Position numbers and translations under genes: made by a program. From Nannochloropsis salina CCMP1776 (Eukaryota; Sar; Eustigmatophyceae; Eustigmatales; Monodopsidaceae): a DNA stretch of 64,000 nucleotides. The stretch spans positions 496,001-560,000 of the forward strand of contig SDOX01000001.1 of assembly GCA_004565275.1 (NCBI GenBank). Direction: 5' to 3'. Position 1 is the first letter of the stretch, and each line of letters begins with the position of its first letter. Shown here in pieces: positions 1 to 11,000 of this stretch. Below the pieces are notes generated by a model. The model did no database searches and was not told where the DNA came from. It worked only from the letters and a program-made list of their open reading frames with translations.

Positions 1-1173
1 AAGTTGGAAAAGGCTAGAAAGGCTGGTCATCAGGGTGTCTTAATGATGGATGGGAAAGGCGTCGATAACACTGAACGTCGAGGCACTTCCAAGGTACGTC
101 GCTTAAAATCCAATCAGAAATTGTCATTTTTTTCACTATTGATGCGTCTTTTCATGCTTGAAGACTTGGCCGTATGTTGTTTTACATGTAAGACTCTCTT
201 CTTTAAATACCAGAAATCATCTTTGTCAGCGGAAATTGTGAGTTTTACATCTACTTCTTCTGAATCTTCTGTTCTCGAGCAAAAGAGGCAGAAAAATGAG
301 CCAGCGGCTCACCTGCCAGGTCCTGCGCAGCATACTACTGTACGCCCTCTTGTACCTGCCACAAGAGCCGCACCTTCAGGCTGCCCCCCAACTGCGCCCG
401 CAGGATTCGTGCCGTGGATGGTAGGCCCATACGCTTGTGTCCCACCAACATACTACAACATGCAAATGATGGCCCATGGATATGACTTTGGTGCTCCGCT
501 GGTATCGCCATCATCACAATATCGTGCGAGTTTTTCAAATCCCCTGTCCGCACCCGTAGGAAATTGCCAAGAGCAGGACTTGGGACTAAACGCACCTCAA
601 TCTGTGAGAATGCCCTTGGAGGCTGAAATGGCTGCACAAATTCATTACCTGGGCATTGACAACGAGGAAACTATCGCGCAAAACCAGCCAAATTCCTATA
701 AGCGTCTACGTGTCCCCGCAGGTCTGGCTATGGCGACGCCTGCCGCGGTTTCTACGGCACATTCCTCTCACCGTAAAGTCTACGTTGCCCCGCAGCAGTC
801 ATGCACCTCGCCTTCTGATATGACTCCGACTCTAACCGCATCAGCCTTACATCTGCCACCGCAGGGATCTCTTTGCCCGTTCATGACATCTAATCCTTTA
901 GACGAGCTCATGCAAAGCCTGTCGCAGGAGAATCTTTCTTCCTCCTCCTCCTCGACCTCTCCATCTATCGCACCCGAAGTTGATGTACCCAGCATGCATG
1001 ACATACTCATTTGGGACCTAAATGGGAAACATAGCCGCCCTTCTTCCCTTAGCTCCTGGGACGAGGAGGGCTTCGATGGAGTCTCAACCTCATCTTTCCC
1101 TGCAAGCATTGACAATCACGTTGTTTGCCAACCTCCGGATTTGAGCGAGCTTCAGTATGCGAAAGCTGCGTGA
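1..1173 (+). CDS. Unknown Ser/Pro-rich protein, 5' end outside window
   Basis: I do not recognise this protein. The reading frame is open from the left edge with no convincing ATG, so the gene begins upstream. A good donor (AAG|GTACGT, intron from 94) and a CAG ending at 213 would remove a 120-nt phase-neutral intron rich in Leu, Phe and Cys codons, which looks non-coding. A second acceptor ends at 229. What remains starts with a short basic stretch (EKARKAGHQGV). A long region of low complexity rich in Ser, Pro, Thr and Gln follows, including a Ser run near residue 314. The C-terminal part is acidic. Such composition is common in transcriptional regulators with a DNA-binding domain further upstream, but no domain is visible here. 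Stop is TGA at 1171-1173. Confidence 0.55.
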   Translation, partial: KLEKARKAGHQGVLMMDGKGVDNTERRGTSKVRRLKSNQKLSFFSLLMRLFMLEDLAVCCFTCKTLFFKYQKSSLSAEIVSFTSTSSESSVLEQKRQKNEPAAHLPGPAQHTTVRPLVPATRAAPSGCPPTAPAGFVPWMVGPYACVPPTYYNMQMMAHGYDFGAPLVSPSSQYRASFSNPLSAPVGNCQEQDLGLNAPQSVRMPLEAEMAAQIHYLGIDNEETIAQNQPNSYKRLRVPAGLAMATPAAVSTAHSSHRKVYVAPQQSCTSPSDMTPTLTASALHLPPQGSLCPFMTSNPLDELMQSLSQENLSSSSSSTSPSIAPEVDVPSMHDILIWDLNGKHSRPSSLSSWDEEGFDGVSTSSFPASIDNHVVCQPPDLSELQYAKAA

Positions 1174-2043
1174 AGCGTTTCTTGTGGTATGGTAAGGTCA
1201 ACTTTTCGATTTTTTGTTGACAAGCCTCCTGCTCTCGTTTTAGATGCTTATCGTGTTTGGCAGATATGAGCGCCGAGGCACTGAGTTACATTGTCCATGT
1301 TCCACGCGTACAAAATCCACACCGATGTCTTCGTATGCCTGTGAGCATATGTGGAATTTACATATTACGACTTTTATTTTGGCGGGGAAAAGGAACGCAA
1401 CGTGTGCAAAGAAAGGCATGTACTCACGTCAAAATGAATACTGAATCCGTTGCGCACGTGTGGATCCATGGAAACATTCCTTTTTTGATTTTATGGTTTT
1501 CTTGTGCCCCTTTCAGGTAGTTTGCAGAGTTCTAAATAATTGAATTAATTGATCTCTGGGAGTGAAAGTTTAGTCAGAAAAAAATCATTAAATGACAAGA
1601 GTTATTACCCTTTATTTGTGCTCAACTTCTTAGTCCAGCTCGACGTAAATAAAAAGCTACTGGCGTACGTCTCTCACGGCAATGAAGAAACATGTTTCTC
1701 GTTGATCTTTCACCACTAGATGATAAAATTCTACGTCTCGATACGATGTAGCTTCTCATCCTTCATTGCGGGAATGACTATTTATTTCTTTCACATGGCG
1801 ACTGTACACAGGCATTGACAGGCATATGTAAGTAGAATTTTTCTGACCTATAAACTACGAGAATATATAATATAAAATCGAAAGAGTCCCCTCTATTCAG
1901 ATTTTTCATCTATAGCAAGAATTATAATGCCTGAAGTAATAATCCTACTACCGAAATCTCAAATGGTGTGATGAGGTGTATGCGAGACTGGATTTGTTGA
2001 TGGATTACTTATCTCGACGAGCCGTTTAGGACAATCGCGCAAA
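1174..2043. other. Intergenic, convergent 3' ends
   Basis: About 870 bp lie between the stop of the left-edge gene and the stop of the kinase on the other strand. The sequence is AT-richer than the flanking genes and has only short open frames with no family resemblance. It presumably holds two 3' UTRs and terminators. I see no RNA gene or repeat. Confidence 0.5.
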
Positions 2044-3567
2044 TTAATAACTGTTTCGCCGCTTATGACCGCCTGTGTCGTTCTCTCCTGGAATTTGGCC
2101 GATCGCATCCGGGGGCCCAACCGCCACCTCCTTCGGGGTTTCCATCTCCGTCCTCTCTTCCTCATCTTGTGGAATGGGTTGAAGTACTTGGCAGGGCGCT
2201 GCGGCCGGTTGTCGCTCGGGTTCGGGTATTGGTGGCGGGAGCGTAGTGGTCTTCTGGTTTTCCTTGGCATCTGAAGGCGGCTGTGTCTCTTCTTGAGGCT
2301 TCTGCTGTGGTTCCTCTTGCCCTCTATGCTCTTCGCCTTCCTTGAAACCCACTTTCTCCCCGGATGCACCAACACAGGCGCTGGACCGGCGCCGGTCATG
2401 GTGCACACCATTCACCGTTCCCGTAGCGCCCACAACATAGTCTTCCGCCCGTTCCTTGATCATGTTGAACATGTTGCGAACGCGCGAGAGGGAAGAGGAA
2501 GTTCCAGTGGAGTTGCGACGATGGCGACTTAGGCCGCGAACGATGCTTCCGAGGGTATCCACGAACTCCCGGGCTGTCGGGCGCTTGAGTTGGTCGGGAT
2601 CCCAGGCCTGCACGATGATGCTACTGAGCGCGGGAGGCCATTTAGGGTCGACTGGGGGCCGGAAATGCCGGTGCACCACATGATGGAAGAAGTCCTTGCG
2701 GCTCATGCCTTGGAATGGCTTTGTTCCTTGCACCATCTGCCACGTTATGAGAGCGAGACTGTACACATCTGCCTTGGCATTGTAGAGCATACCGAGGGCA
2801 ACCTCAGGCGCCATATAGCGAAGACTACCGGTCTCCCCCGTCATTTCATAGACCTCATTGATGGAGGCCCCCCGGGGCACTGAGCGAGCCAGGCCAAAAT
2901 CGATGAGTTTGACACTGCCCGACTCCCCGAAAGCCAGGTTGTCGGGCTTCAAGTCTCGGTGAAGGGTAACGTGACCGCTTATGGCCGCATCATGGAGGTA
3001 GACCAATGCCTCCCCGATGGCCATTGCATATGTAAGGGATTCGAGCATGGTAAGGCGCACCTCGCCCCCCATGCGCTGATTGAGCGTTTCGTCGAGCCGC
3101 TCCAGCACGGTAAAAGGCACACCATTATACACCCCTGTCCCGATAAACTCAACAATATTAGAATGATCCAACTGGCTGAGGAGTGTCTGTTCGAAGCGCA
3201 TTTGTTTCAGCGTCACTTGGCTCTCCTTGTACTGCTCTCGTAGCAATTTCACAACCACGTTTTTGCCCTTGTAGATAGCCGAAAAGACATGAGAAAATGC
3301 CCCCGACGCAAGAAATTCAACGTTTTCAAGCTGCTCATAGTCGAAGACATCCAGGGCGACGGCGCCTGTTGCCTTATCTCGGACTATCACGTCTGGTGGC
3401 CCTGCTGTGGCGCTGCGAATGCGGTAATCTGAATCCTGGATGCCTTGGGTCTTGTCAAGCCTTTCTTGAGTAGGAGGTGCTTTACTCGGAACCACACTCA
3501 ACGATTCCCTTTTCTTACGCATGGTTACAATACTTCCCTTGCTAGCCGCTCTGACTGCAGACGCCAT
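2044..3567 (-). CDS. Ser/Thr protein kinase, TKL/Raf-like
   Basis: Single-exon gene for 507 residues. The kinase domain spans about residues 78-345: catalytic Lys in VVVKLL (K107), HRDLKPDN (203-210), DFG (223-225), and APE (253-255). The sequence after APE (ADVYSLALITWQMVQG) resembles tyrosine kinase-like (TKL) kinases such as Raf/MLK/CTR1. The glycine loop is degenerate: SGAFS keeps only the middle glycine, with Ala and Ser in the outer positions. Lys, HRD and DFG are intact, so activity is likely. Residues 1-75 are basic and carry no domain. The tail after about 350 is low-complexity, rich in Glu, Gln and Pro, and may be regulatory. There is no transmembrane segment. ATG at 3567 is the first in frame. 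The pathway is unknown. Confidence 0.85.
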   Translation of the reverse strand: MASAVRAASKGSIVTMRKKRESLSVVPSKAPPTQERLDKTQGIQDSDYRIRSATAGPPDVIVRDKATGAVALDVFDYEQLENVEFLASGAFSHVFSAIYKGKNVVVKLLREQYKESQVTLKQMRFEQTLLSQLDHSNIVEFIGTGVYNGVPFTVLERLDETLNQRMGGEVRLTMLESLTYAMAIGEALVYLHDAAISGHVTLHRDLKPDNLAFGESGSVKLIDFGLARSVPRGASINEVYEMTGETGSLRYMAPEVALGMLYNAKADVYSLALITWQMVQGTKPFQGMSRKDFFHHVVHRHFRPPVDPKWPPALSSIIVQAWDPDQLKRPTAREFVDTLGSIVRGLSRHRRNSTGTSSSLSRVRNMFNMIKERAEDYVVGATGTVNGVHHDRRRSSACVGASGEKVGFKEGEEHRGQEEPQQKPQEETQPPSDAKENQKTTTLPPPIPEPERQPAAAPCQVLQPIPQDEEERTEMETPKEVAVGPPDAIGQIPGENDTGGHKRRNSY

Positions 3568-4746
3568 AGTCGTTTCTTCGTTTCCCTTCAGTCAATGTCA
3601 ATCACCTTTTCACTTTTCGCCTCAACCTAAGAAATCCCAAAAGGCAGTAGATCCAGCCTGTATGTTGCATATTTAAAAAATAAGGCTTCGCATGAGAGGG
3701 CCATTCATTTAAACTACTGTCCCTGCTTGTGCAGAATGTAAAATAGATCAGCTTTTCAAGCCTGTAATTCAGAAGTCGCTGTTATTATGCATTCATACAT
3801 CAATATCTGAAGATTACAAATTGTGCATATTTGAAGGTAATCACGTCCTTCCCTGGCTTTGCCTCGCCTCCCCATGACATGTAAGACCAATGCTTGGTTT
3901 GACCAAAAGCACCCTAAAACAACCTCTGCGTAAATTGCCTAAGTAAAGGGCAATTGACCCCAGGCCTTGCCAGGTTGTGAGTGAAGGATTCATTTATTTC
4001 CTTAAAACGTGGCAATTTTTGGCAAAAAAGTGTTTAAACAATGCATGGAGCTCGCGGCATCAGAAGGACGCGCGTAAACCTCTCTCAAGGACTCTCCGCT
4101 TCAACATCGCATTTCTACTAAAACATGGGCAAAAAGTTGACTTGTGTCCCTTTTCACCACTTTCAGATGGCTTGAAATGAAGTAAGGTATATGTGAAGGA
4201 TGAAATAATGTTGTTTGTTTACACGATTGGTATACGGCGGAGATGGAGATGTCATGTTTAGAAGGATGCAAACCGAAACAGGATTCGCCCCACCTTGCTG
4301 ACGTTCCTGTCCGGGTCCCGGGGGAGTTGGAACGGTTATTTGAAAATTTAAAAACCAGAAGTTATTCCTGCCTTGAACGCGAAGAGTTTCAGTGAGTTGC
4401 TTAAAAAGACATTGTTCAAGTTTACCTCATGCATGAGTGAACCATGTTCAAAAAAGGATATTTCCTTTAAAGGTATGCTTTTAATTTGTGGCATAATTTC
4501 CAATTGACTCTTTCTATCTCTGATAATCCTCGACAACTAGTTGCTTACTTGTCGCTTAAGTCGTCTGTCTCACAGTCATCGCAACGTCCCCCCAAACTGC
4601 AAAACATGGTGGGATTTTACACCCTTTCACCGGACGGAATACATTCTATTAACATCGTGTACATAAATTCAAGCGTGCAGATATGGGTGCTACCACCAAA
4701 CCAATTTTCAGCACATGCACCCTTTCCTTCATCATTTCCACCCGTT
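3568..4746. other. Intergenic, upstream of kinase and downstream of next minus gene
   Basis: About 1.18 kb of AT-rich DNA separates two minus-strand genes. It must contain the kinase promoter and the 3' UTR of the 4747-6300 gene. The open frames here are short, full of Phe, Ser and Leu, and unlike the codon use of the neighbours. I see no RNA gene, repeat or mobile element. Confidence 0.5.
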
Positions 4747-6300
4747 TCACGTATGTCCCTTCCAAAAATGAAGGAGGCCGCCTCTCTTGCGCTCGCGTGC
4801 AGTGTTGCCTTCCTTTGCTTCCTGCACTGCAAGTGATGGCGTGTGCGCTGTCTCCTGCGCTTCCATCGCATTACCCGAAAAAGGCGTATGCTTTTTTACA
4901 AGATACTCGATTTTCTCTCGGCTGGATCCCAAAAAATTATCAAGCGAACATAGAAGAGTCTCAAGACGCACAGCAGGAAATAGAAGGACTTGGATGAGGC
5001 GCGGCATATCTTGACCTTCACGATGACTTTGATACATGCAGCCTACAGCAGTCCACAAGAAATTAGACAGCAAGTATAAGCATTTGTCATTCAACAATCC
5101 CGTGCCAGGTCCGTCTGCTCCCGCGTCCATTACATCCACTAGCATGTCAGTAACCCAAAGGGCACCCAAGGCCGATGAAGAAATGACAAGTGTAAGGCGA
5201 GGCACGACAAAATGTACGACAATTAGCCCCTTGAGTACAGAGACCAAGGACACAGTCATTCCAAGAAGTTTTTGTGTCTCTCTAGGCAAGTATTGAAGAA
5301 CCTCCAAGCGAGGAATGCGCTCTGCCACAGCCTGCACAGCGTGGTCAATGTGCTGGGATATCAAGGAGGCCAGGTCAAAGCCTATGGAGAGACCCCGCAA
5401 TGTCGACGAGGACGCCGTTGCAAAACATGCTAAAGCCGAAGTGTAGATTCCAGAAAATAAATCCTTGATCTTTACAACGTCGATTGCAGCTGCCACAGCG
5501 TGCATTGAAGAAAAGGCTTGGTTGAGGATCCAGGATTTCTCGTTCAGCTCTCGTAGATTGAGTTTGGCTTTCCGAACTGCTTCCCTAGCTTCTGACTTTG
5601 TCACTTTTCCGTCCTTGGCAGCTTCAGCGGACTCCTGTAACAATTTGCGCGTTGATTGGATCTCATAGTGCACAGCCTGCAGGAGTTTTTTGGTATGCAA
5701 CATATTCGGGTATTCCCTTTTGATAGTCCGTCGTGCGGTGCCGTACATGTCGACAAACTCATTCCATGCTCTCTGTATTACAGGAAGCCCAGTTACTCGT
5801 AAGGTGTGAATGAAAACTACTAAATGAGAAAAGTGCATGCCGTAAAGCACCATGCTCAATCCAACGCAGCCCTTTATAATCACCTGGCGAGCAAACGCTG
5901 TTTCCTGTAATACATTGAGCATCCGATCTTCAAGCTGCTCGAGGTAAGGTTTCTCAAGACCCAAATACTCGCGAACGTCCAACGTGGCCTCGTCAACTAC
6001 ATCGGTAAACTTTTCTTGCAATTTGAAGGCTTGCTCCTTCACCTGTAAGGCCCTTTCCCTCACCAAATGGATGCCTTCCTGGAAGTCTTCGTTGAATTCC
6101 TCCATGCTATCTCTGAACAACTCGAAAGTCGTCATCACACCCTCCGTTTCTTCCATTTTTGCCATATGTTGATCTTCGCCTCTCAAGTTTTCGTTCCCCC
6201 CAATCCATTCCGATGCCTCCTCGACGGCGAGTAGGCGACAAACAAAGTATGAAAAGAAGACAATACGCAGAGCCAGTTGATATTTTCTGATAGCCGCCAT
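4747..6300 (-). CDS. Unknown multi-helix membrane protein with signal peptide
   Basis: Single-exon gene for 517 residues; no family recognised. Residues 1-25 form a hydrophobic leader ending near LLAVEEA, consistent with a signal peptide into the ER or secretory system. No plastid-type Phe follows it. Residues 60-130 are charged and helical, with heptad character (RERALQVKEQAFKLQEKF). Hydrophobic helices lie near 138-160, 275-295 and 348-390. A second charged helical region lies at about 205-255. The C-terminal 50 residues are polar and end in a basic stretch. No catalytic motif, metal site or glycan motif stands out. The ATG at 6300 is directly followed by the leader. It sits head-to-head with the WD40 gene about 360 bp away. 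It may be a lineage-specific organelle membrane or tethering protein; this is inference only. Confidence 0.7.
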   Translation of the reverse strand: MAAIRKYQLALRIVFFSYFVCRLLAVEEASEWIGGNENLRGEDQHMAKMEETEGVMTTFELFRDSMEEFNEDFQEGIHLVRERALQVKEQAFKLQEKFTDVVDEATLDVREYLGLEKPYLEQLEDRMLNVLQETAFARQVIIKGCVGLSMVLYGMHFSHLVVFIHTLRVTGLPVIQRAWNEFVDMYGTARRTIKREYPNMLHTKKLLQAVHYEIQSTRKLLQESAEAAKDGKVTKSEAREAVRKAKLNLRELNEKSWILNQAFSSMHAVAAAIDVVKIKDLFSGIYTSALACFATASSSTLRGLSIGFDLASLISQHIDHAVQAVAERIPRLEVLQYLPRETQKLLGMTVSLVSVLKGLIVVHFVVPRLTLVISSSALGALWVTDMLVDVMDAGADGPGTGLLNDKCLYLLSNFLWTAVGCMYQSHREGQDMPRLIQVLLFPAVRLETLLCSLDNFLGSSREKIEYLVKKHTPFSGNAMEAQETAHTPSLAVQEAKEGNTARERKRGGLLHFWKGHT

Positions 6301-6664
6301 GATCTCTATATCATCTCTGTTTCAAAGACTTGCTGTTTCCAGTCCTGTTTCAAAGTTGTACAGCGAAATTCTCGTAAACCTCCTACCTACTAGCACCTTT
6401 CTGCTTGCAGTCTTTGTCCGCGTTGAAAGTGATTTCTCTGCCAGGCAGTGGAAGAAAATGTGAAAGGATCGTGTTAAGATACATCGAGTTGTATAATGCG
6501 CACTAAACTTCTTTGGCGCTCTTGGCATGTTCCGAGAAGTGTGTTGCAAGCTTCTTCCGCGATTAGCCTCAGGCTAGCTCGCCCAGCCGAGAGGGGTCGT
6601 ACGTCCTCAGTGATAGTCCTTCTCATCTAATAATGCAAACACCATCATTAAATTATCGGTAGTC
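6301..6664. promoter_or_regulatory. Divergent promoter region
   Basis: The 364 bp between the start codons of the minus-strand membrane protein and the plus-strand WD40 gene must hold both promoters. I see no clear TATA box or repeated operator-like motif. The call rests only on the gene arrangement. Confidence 0.4.
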
Positions 6665-7996
6665 ATGCAGGGACAGTGTGTTGATGAACCAAAGGACAAA
6701 AATGCGAGGCTTTCGTCCGATCGAGGCCCTTCGAAGGCCTCATCTATGTGTCTATGGGGATCTCAAGCAACAGCATTACCGCAGGCACATAGCGAGCGGG
6801 TTTTCGACCTAGCCTTCGACAAATCCAACAGGTGGATGGCCTCAGCCTCTGATGCTGAAGATGTGAAAATTTGGGACGTCGCAGCTAATGGAGAAGTGCC
6901 AAAACTTTTGCAGAGGCTCCCGCATGCAGCTGAAGTGCTTCGAGTTGCCTGGAAAGGGCAACCGAGGGATGGAGAGCAACCGAGGGATGGCGAAAGGGTT
7001 GCTGATCTTCCGAACACAACATCATGGTTTGCCACTGGTACCGCCGCAGGAACTGTACGTATATATTCTGTGACAGCACAGGCGAAAAGCGAGAGAAATC
7101 CGAATATGAGTCATGACCAAAAGGAAGCTGGTGCGACCTTTGCCTTGAAAACCGAATTTGCGCATCCCGGCCCGGATCAGCAAATTTATGCGCTTCTTTG
7201 GCTCGAGACTACAGAACTGAATTCTCAGCCTTCACTCATGACGGCCGCGGACGACAAAATCTACTGGTGGGACGTGGAGAACCAGAGCTTGACTAACACG
7301 TGGGCCTTCGACTCCGTGGCTCCAACGACAGAGCCAGGAAATCGGGCGGCCTACGGCGGCGTCAAACGGAACCCTGCAAACATTTGCTACATATTTGACG
7401 CCGTTGTGGGTGAGCTGTACCCCGGGCAGGGCGAAGACGTGGTGTGTGTGGCCCTGAGCGACGGAAGTGTGCGCGTGCTCGATCGCCGGTCGGCCCGTAC
7501 GGTTGCCAGGGTGCAGGGGGCGGAGGGGCACCTGACTGCATTGCGCCTTGCCACCCATGAACATCTGCTCTTAGCGTGCGGAGGACGCGGCGACGTGGTT
7601 GCTTTCGATACACGAACCTTCTCCGTGCGCGCTGTCTTGAAGGGCCATGGACGGCCGGTGTTCGGTGCTGCGCTTGTGCCCCCCGACCTGACAAATTGTT
7701 TTGGAAGCGAAGGTATCAAGGCGCCAATGGTGATGACCTGGTCGACGGACACGACGCTACGCTTCTTCGACCTGAATACCGGCAATTCCACAGCCCGCCA
7801 TGTCGCGTGCCACCCACGTTTTCCGATTTTGACTTGCGCGTTCAGCCCCGGGCACAGACAGCTTGTTTTGGGGGGGGGGACGGGAGTGCCAGAACCACAC
7901 ACGCACCTGCCTCAGGATCTACAGAAGACAGGAAAATGTTGCGCACATGGCGATGTCAAGCCTCCATCGCTCCTATACTACAATCTTCATGGCTAA
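6665..7996 (+). CDS. WD40-repeat beta-propeller protein
   Basis: Single-exon gene for 443 residues. About seven WD-type repeats can be followed, for example ending in VKIWDV (near 75), VRIYSV, IYWWDV, VRVLDRRS, VVAFDTRT and LRFFDLNTG, which makes a complete propeller. It has no extra domain, signal peptide or membrane segment, so it is probably a cytosolic or nuclear scaffold. The exact subfamily is not clear. An 18-bp in-frame tandem duplication near 6957-6992 repeats the residues QPRDGE. A run of nine G at about 7869-7877 lies in the last repeat, and the wording after it (VPEPHTHLPQ) no longer looks like a WD repeat. The +1 frame reads GGGDGSAR there, closer to the family pattern, so a homopolymer length error is possible. 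The next gene on the other strand ends only 79 bp downstream. Confidence 0.8.
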   Translation: MQGQCVDEPKDKNARLSSDRGPSKASSMCLWGSQATALPQAHSERVFDLAFDKSNRWMASASDAEDVKIWDVAANGEVPKLLQRLPHAAEVLRVAWKGQPRDGEQPRDGERVADLPNTTSWFATGTAAGTVRIYSVTAQAKSERNPNMSHDQKEAGATFALKTEFAHPGPDQQIYALLWLETTELNSQPSLMTAADDKIYWWDVENQSLTNTWAFDSVAPTTEPGNRAAYGGVKRNPANICYIFDAVVGELYPGQGEDVVCVALSDGSVRVLDRRSARTVARVQGAEGHLTALRLATHEHLLLACGGRGDVVAFDTRTFSVRAVLKGHGRPVFGAALVPPDLTNCFGSEGIKAPMVMTWSTDTTLRFFDLNTGNSTARHVACHPRFPILTCAFSPGHRQLVLGGGTGVPEPHTHLPQDLQKTGKCCAHGDVKPPSLLYYNLHG

Positions 7997-8075
7997 TTGT
8001 AAAAAGCAAAGTACAGTGATCATACCATCGGGGGCCACTTATATCAGTCGATTATTTCATTCAAAGTTGTCTGTT

Positions 8076-11000
8076 TCACCAATTCAACGGGAATCGTATT
8101 GCAGAGATGCTAGTGCTGTTGCCATTGTTGTAATGCTTGGCCGCACTTTGCTCCTCTTCTCCAAGCCGGTCTCCGAACGCTTTCAACAAGGGCCCACCAG
8201 AGTTGAGCATGACATCGTAGATGTAGGCAAGCTCACCCTGCGTGGCACTCGTGCGCTGGGCGTAGGCGTCCAGACACAACTGGACAATTTGCCAATGAGC
8301 AATTTCTGCTGCCATCCTGGGATCTCGCCGCTTACTAGGGAGGCTTTCCATACTTGCCTCGTCTTCCGCAGCACCGCCCTCCTGAAAGACTCGCTTGTCC
8401 ATGTAGTAGATAGACAAGAGCTCTTCCACCAGCGTGCGTGCCGAGCAGCGTTGAAGAATGTGCGGTGAGCTGAGCTCGAGAGGAGCGCGGGCGAAGAGCG
8501 CGTCCAGCAAGGTGGAGGGCCGGAGGTTGGCTGTGAAGCGCTCTTTCAAGAGGCCCTTCACTGTCAAGGGGTTTTGCTCGTCTCCGAAGAAACACAGCTC
8601 GCGAAACGCTTTCAGCTCCAGGTAAGGGGCACCCAGCTCTGCGAGTTTAGGATGTAGGGAGTAGAGGGCTGTCTCTAGCATGGCCATGTCGTTGGTTATT
8701 TTCGCCTTGCCTGCCTCGTTGAGAGGGCGGATGAGCGCCGCATGGCTCACATAAAGGCGCAGTAGCCGTCCGGCGAGAGCTTTGAAGGCCCGGGAGACAA
8801 ATTCGCATTGTAAAGGGAAACGGCTGAGGTGGTGCTTCCGCAAAGCTTCCACAGCGGCTTGAAAGGTACTGATAAATCGGGAATTCATGGTTAGGCCTTT
8901 GTCTCCTTGTTCTTGCTCTTGAGGTAGAGGCGCATAGTTCTCCAGGTGCATCTCCGCCAGCGTCCCACCCAGCTCCGTCGCGATGTCCACCATGTAGGGA
9001 TGTACCAAGTTGACGACTGCTAATGTCTCCAGGGCCCCCACGGCCTCCGCCAAAGCTTTCGTGCCAGAGACTCCGACGCGAAAGGCAGGCGCCAGCTCTT
9101 GCGGTAAGCGTTGAAGGCCGTGGTGTAGGAGGGCCACCAGCTGCAGGAGTTGCAGGTTGTGCTCTTTCTCGGACCCCAGCATCCACCCACGCAGCGGATA
9201 AAGCTTGCGTGCGCCCTCTCCAGTGTAGACCATGGCCTCGATCTTCGCACAAAAGAGATGCACCGCCTTCACCATGCCCTGCAGCACGTGAGGGAGGAGG
9301 AGCGGCCCTCCCTCCGCAAGGGCGCTTACAACCTCGGTTTGCATGACGCGAAGGAGCGCCTGCAAGTCGTGTTTGCTGGGAATGGCCGCCTGGTAGCCTT
9401 CCTGGCAGGGGAACATCTGCTCTATGGGCCGACACAGACGCTGCAGGCTCTGTCCTAAGTATAGATCGCGGAGGCTCCTCAGAGCCTCTGCACCCACCGT
9501 CCGCTCTTCATGGCTGCCACCGGCCGTTTCGGGCGCAAGCGACAGCGAGGAAGGCGACAGACGCTCAGACATCGGCCCGTGCTCTTCTTCGCCTACAATC
9601 AAACCCGTTTGAGCCTCCGACGACGTCCCCTCACCCAACGCCTCCACAAGCGCCAAAAGCGCGGCCGGATTGCCCCTCTCTTTGGAGCGACTGAGTACTC
9701 CATGCGGTGCACCTTGTAGCAAGCTATGGCGTTGCTTGGACGTGCTGTCCACCAGACTGTCCAGAGCGTCCGTTAGACTCCGCAGAAAATGCGGGTAGCT
9801 ATTGACTAATGGCGCAGCCGCCACTGAGGAAGGCGCCGCAACGACAGAAGACGCGCGTCGCGAGGCCCTCTCTGTCGTGGAGCGTATGATGGCCGTAAGC
9901 TCCAACCAGTATAGCCAGTACAGCGCACCAACACCAGACGGTGCCCATCCGCGCGCTCGGTCTCTGACTCCGGCGGACTCTATGTGGGTGTTGTTCTTAC
10001 TCGAGCCTGTCCTGCCCTTCGCAGCGGAAGACGACGCGACGCTCGGCAATGCCATGACGCGGTCCGCGGCGCGTGCGAAGTCGGAGGACTGCAGCACTAA
10101 TGACAGGAGATCTTGGTTCGTGGCCGCGTCAGTCTTCATGTGGAGAGCTCTCTGGAGGGACCAGACTTTCAGCGAGGACTGCAAGAGCACTGTCGCCCAC
10201 CGATCACAGTGGTCCCGGAAGCGCACTTGCCGCTGTCGGAGGGCAATGGCTTCCATCTGCCCACCACCCTGTCGCTGAGGGGCGGCTGTGCTCGCGGGCG
10301 GTGAGGAAGTAGGCGCTGTTGAGGAAAGGCGTGGCACGGAGGAGTCCGGGGCGACGACCGCCTCCAGAGCCCCCGGGTCCAAGGCGAGCCGAGTGGCCTC
10401 GGCCCCCTCCGCCACCATCGCCGCGAGGCATTTGAGTACCGCAGGGGCAAGATGTTGCAAGTTATGAAATACCTGCAAGGCCGGGTCAAGGTCTGCTTGA
10501 TTCATACTCTGCATGGCCGCCTTGAGACTGGCCATGCCAGTGCGACGCAGGCCAAGTCCGAGAGAATCCACGTATGGGCGCTCCGCCGCCACCAAACTCA
10601 ATTCTGCCAGAGCCCGATCCTCTAAAATCGCTTCCACCTCGTGTAAATGCTGCGCAGCCTTAGCGATATCACGGAGCTCTAGCCCTTTACGCGCCGACTC
10701 GGGATCCTCTTTTGCAAGATCCACGTTCGACAGGGTAGTGCTTTCTTTGATCCGAGTCAAAGCCATCGAGAAACGAGCAATTTTCTTGAAAATGTCGTTC
10801 GACTCATGGATTCGCCTGAGTTGCTGGGTGCGACGCTCCGTGTCCTTGTATGGCTCGAGCAGCTCGGCGCTCAATTTCCTCACAGATCGACGCAACTCCT
10901 TGCTCCGGACAGTCAGCACATCACAGTTCTCGCGGAGTTCACCCAGGTCTCCCATACCTTGCATGAGCTCCTGTTGATGCTGCAAAATGTGCTTCTCAAT

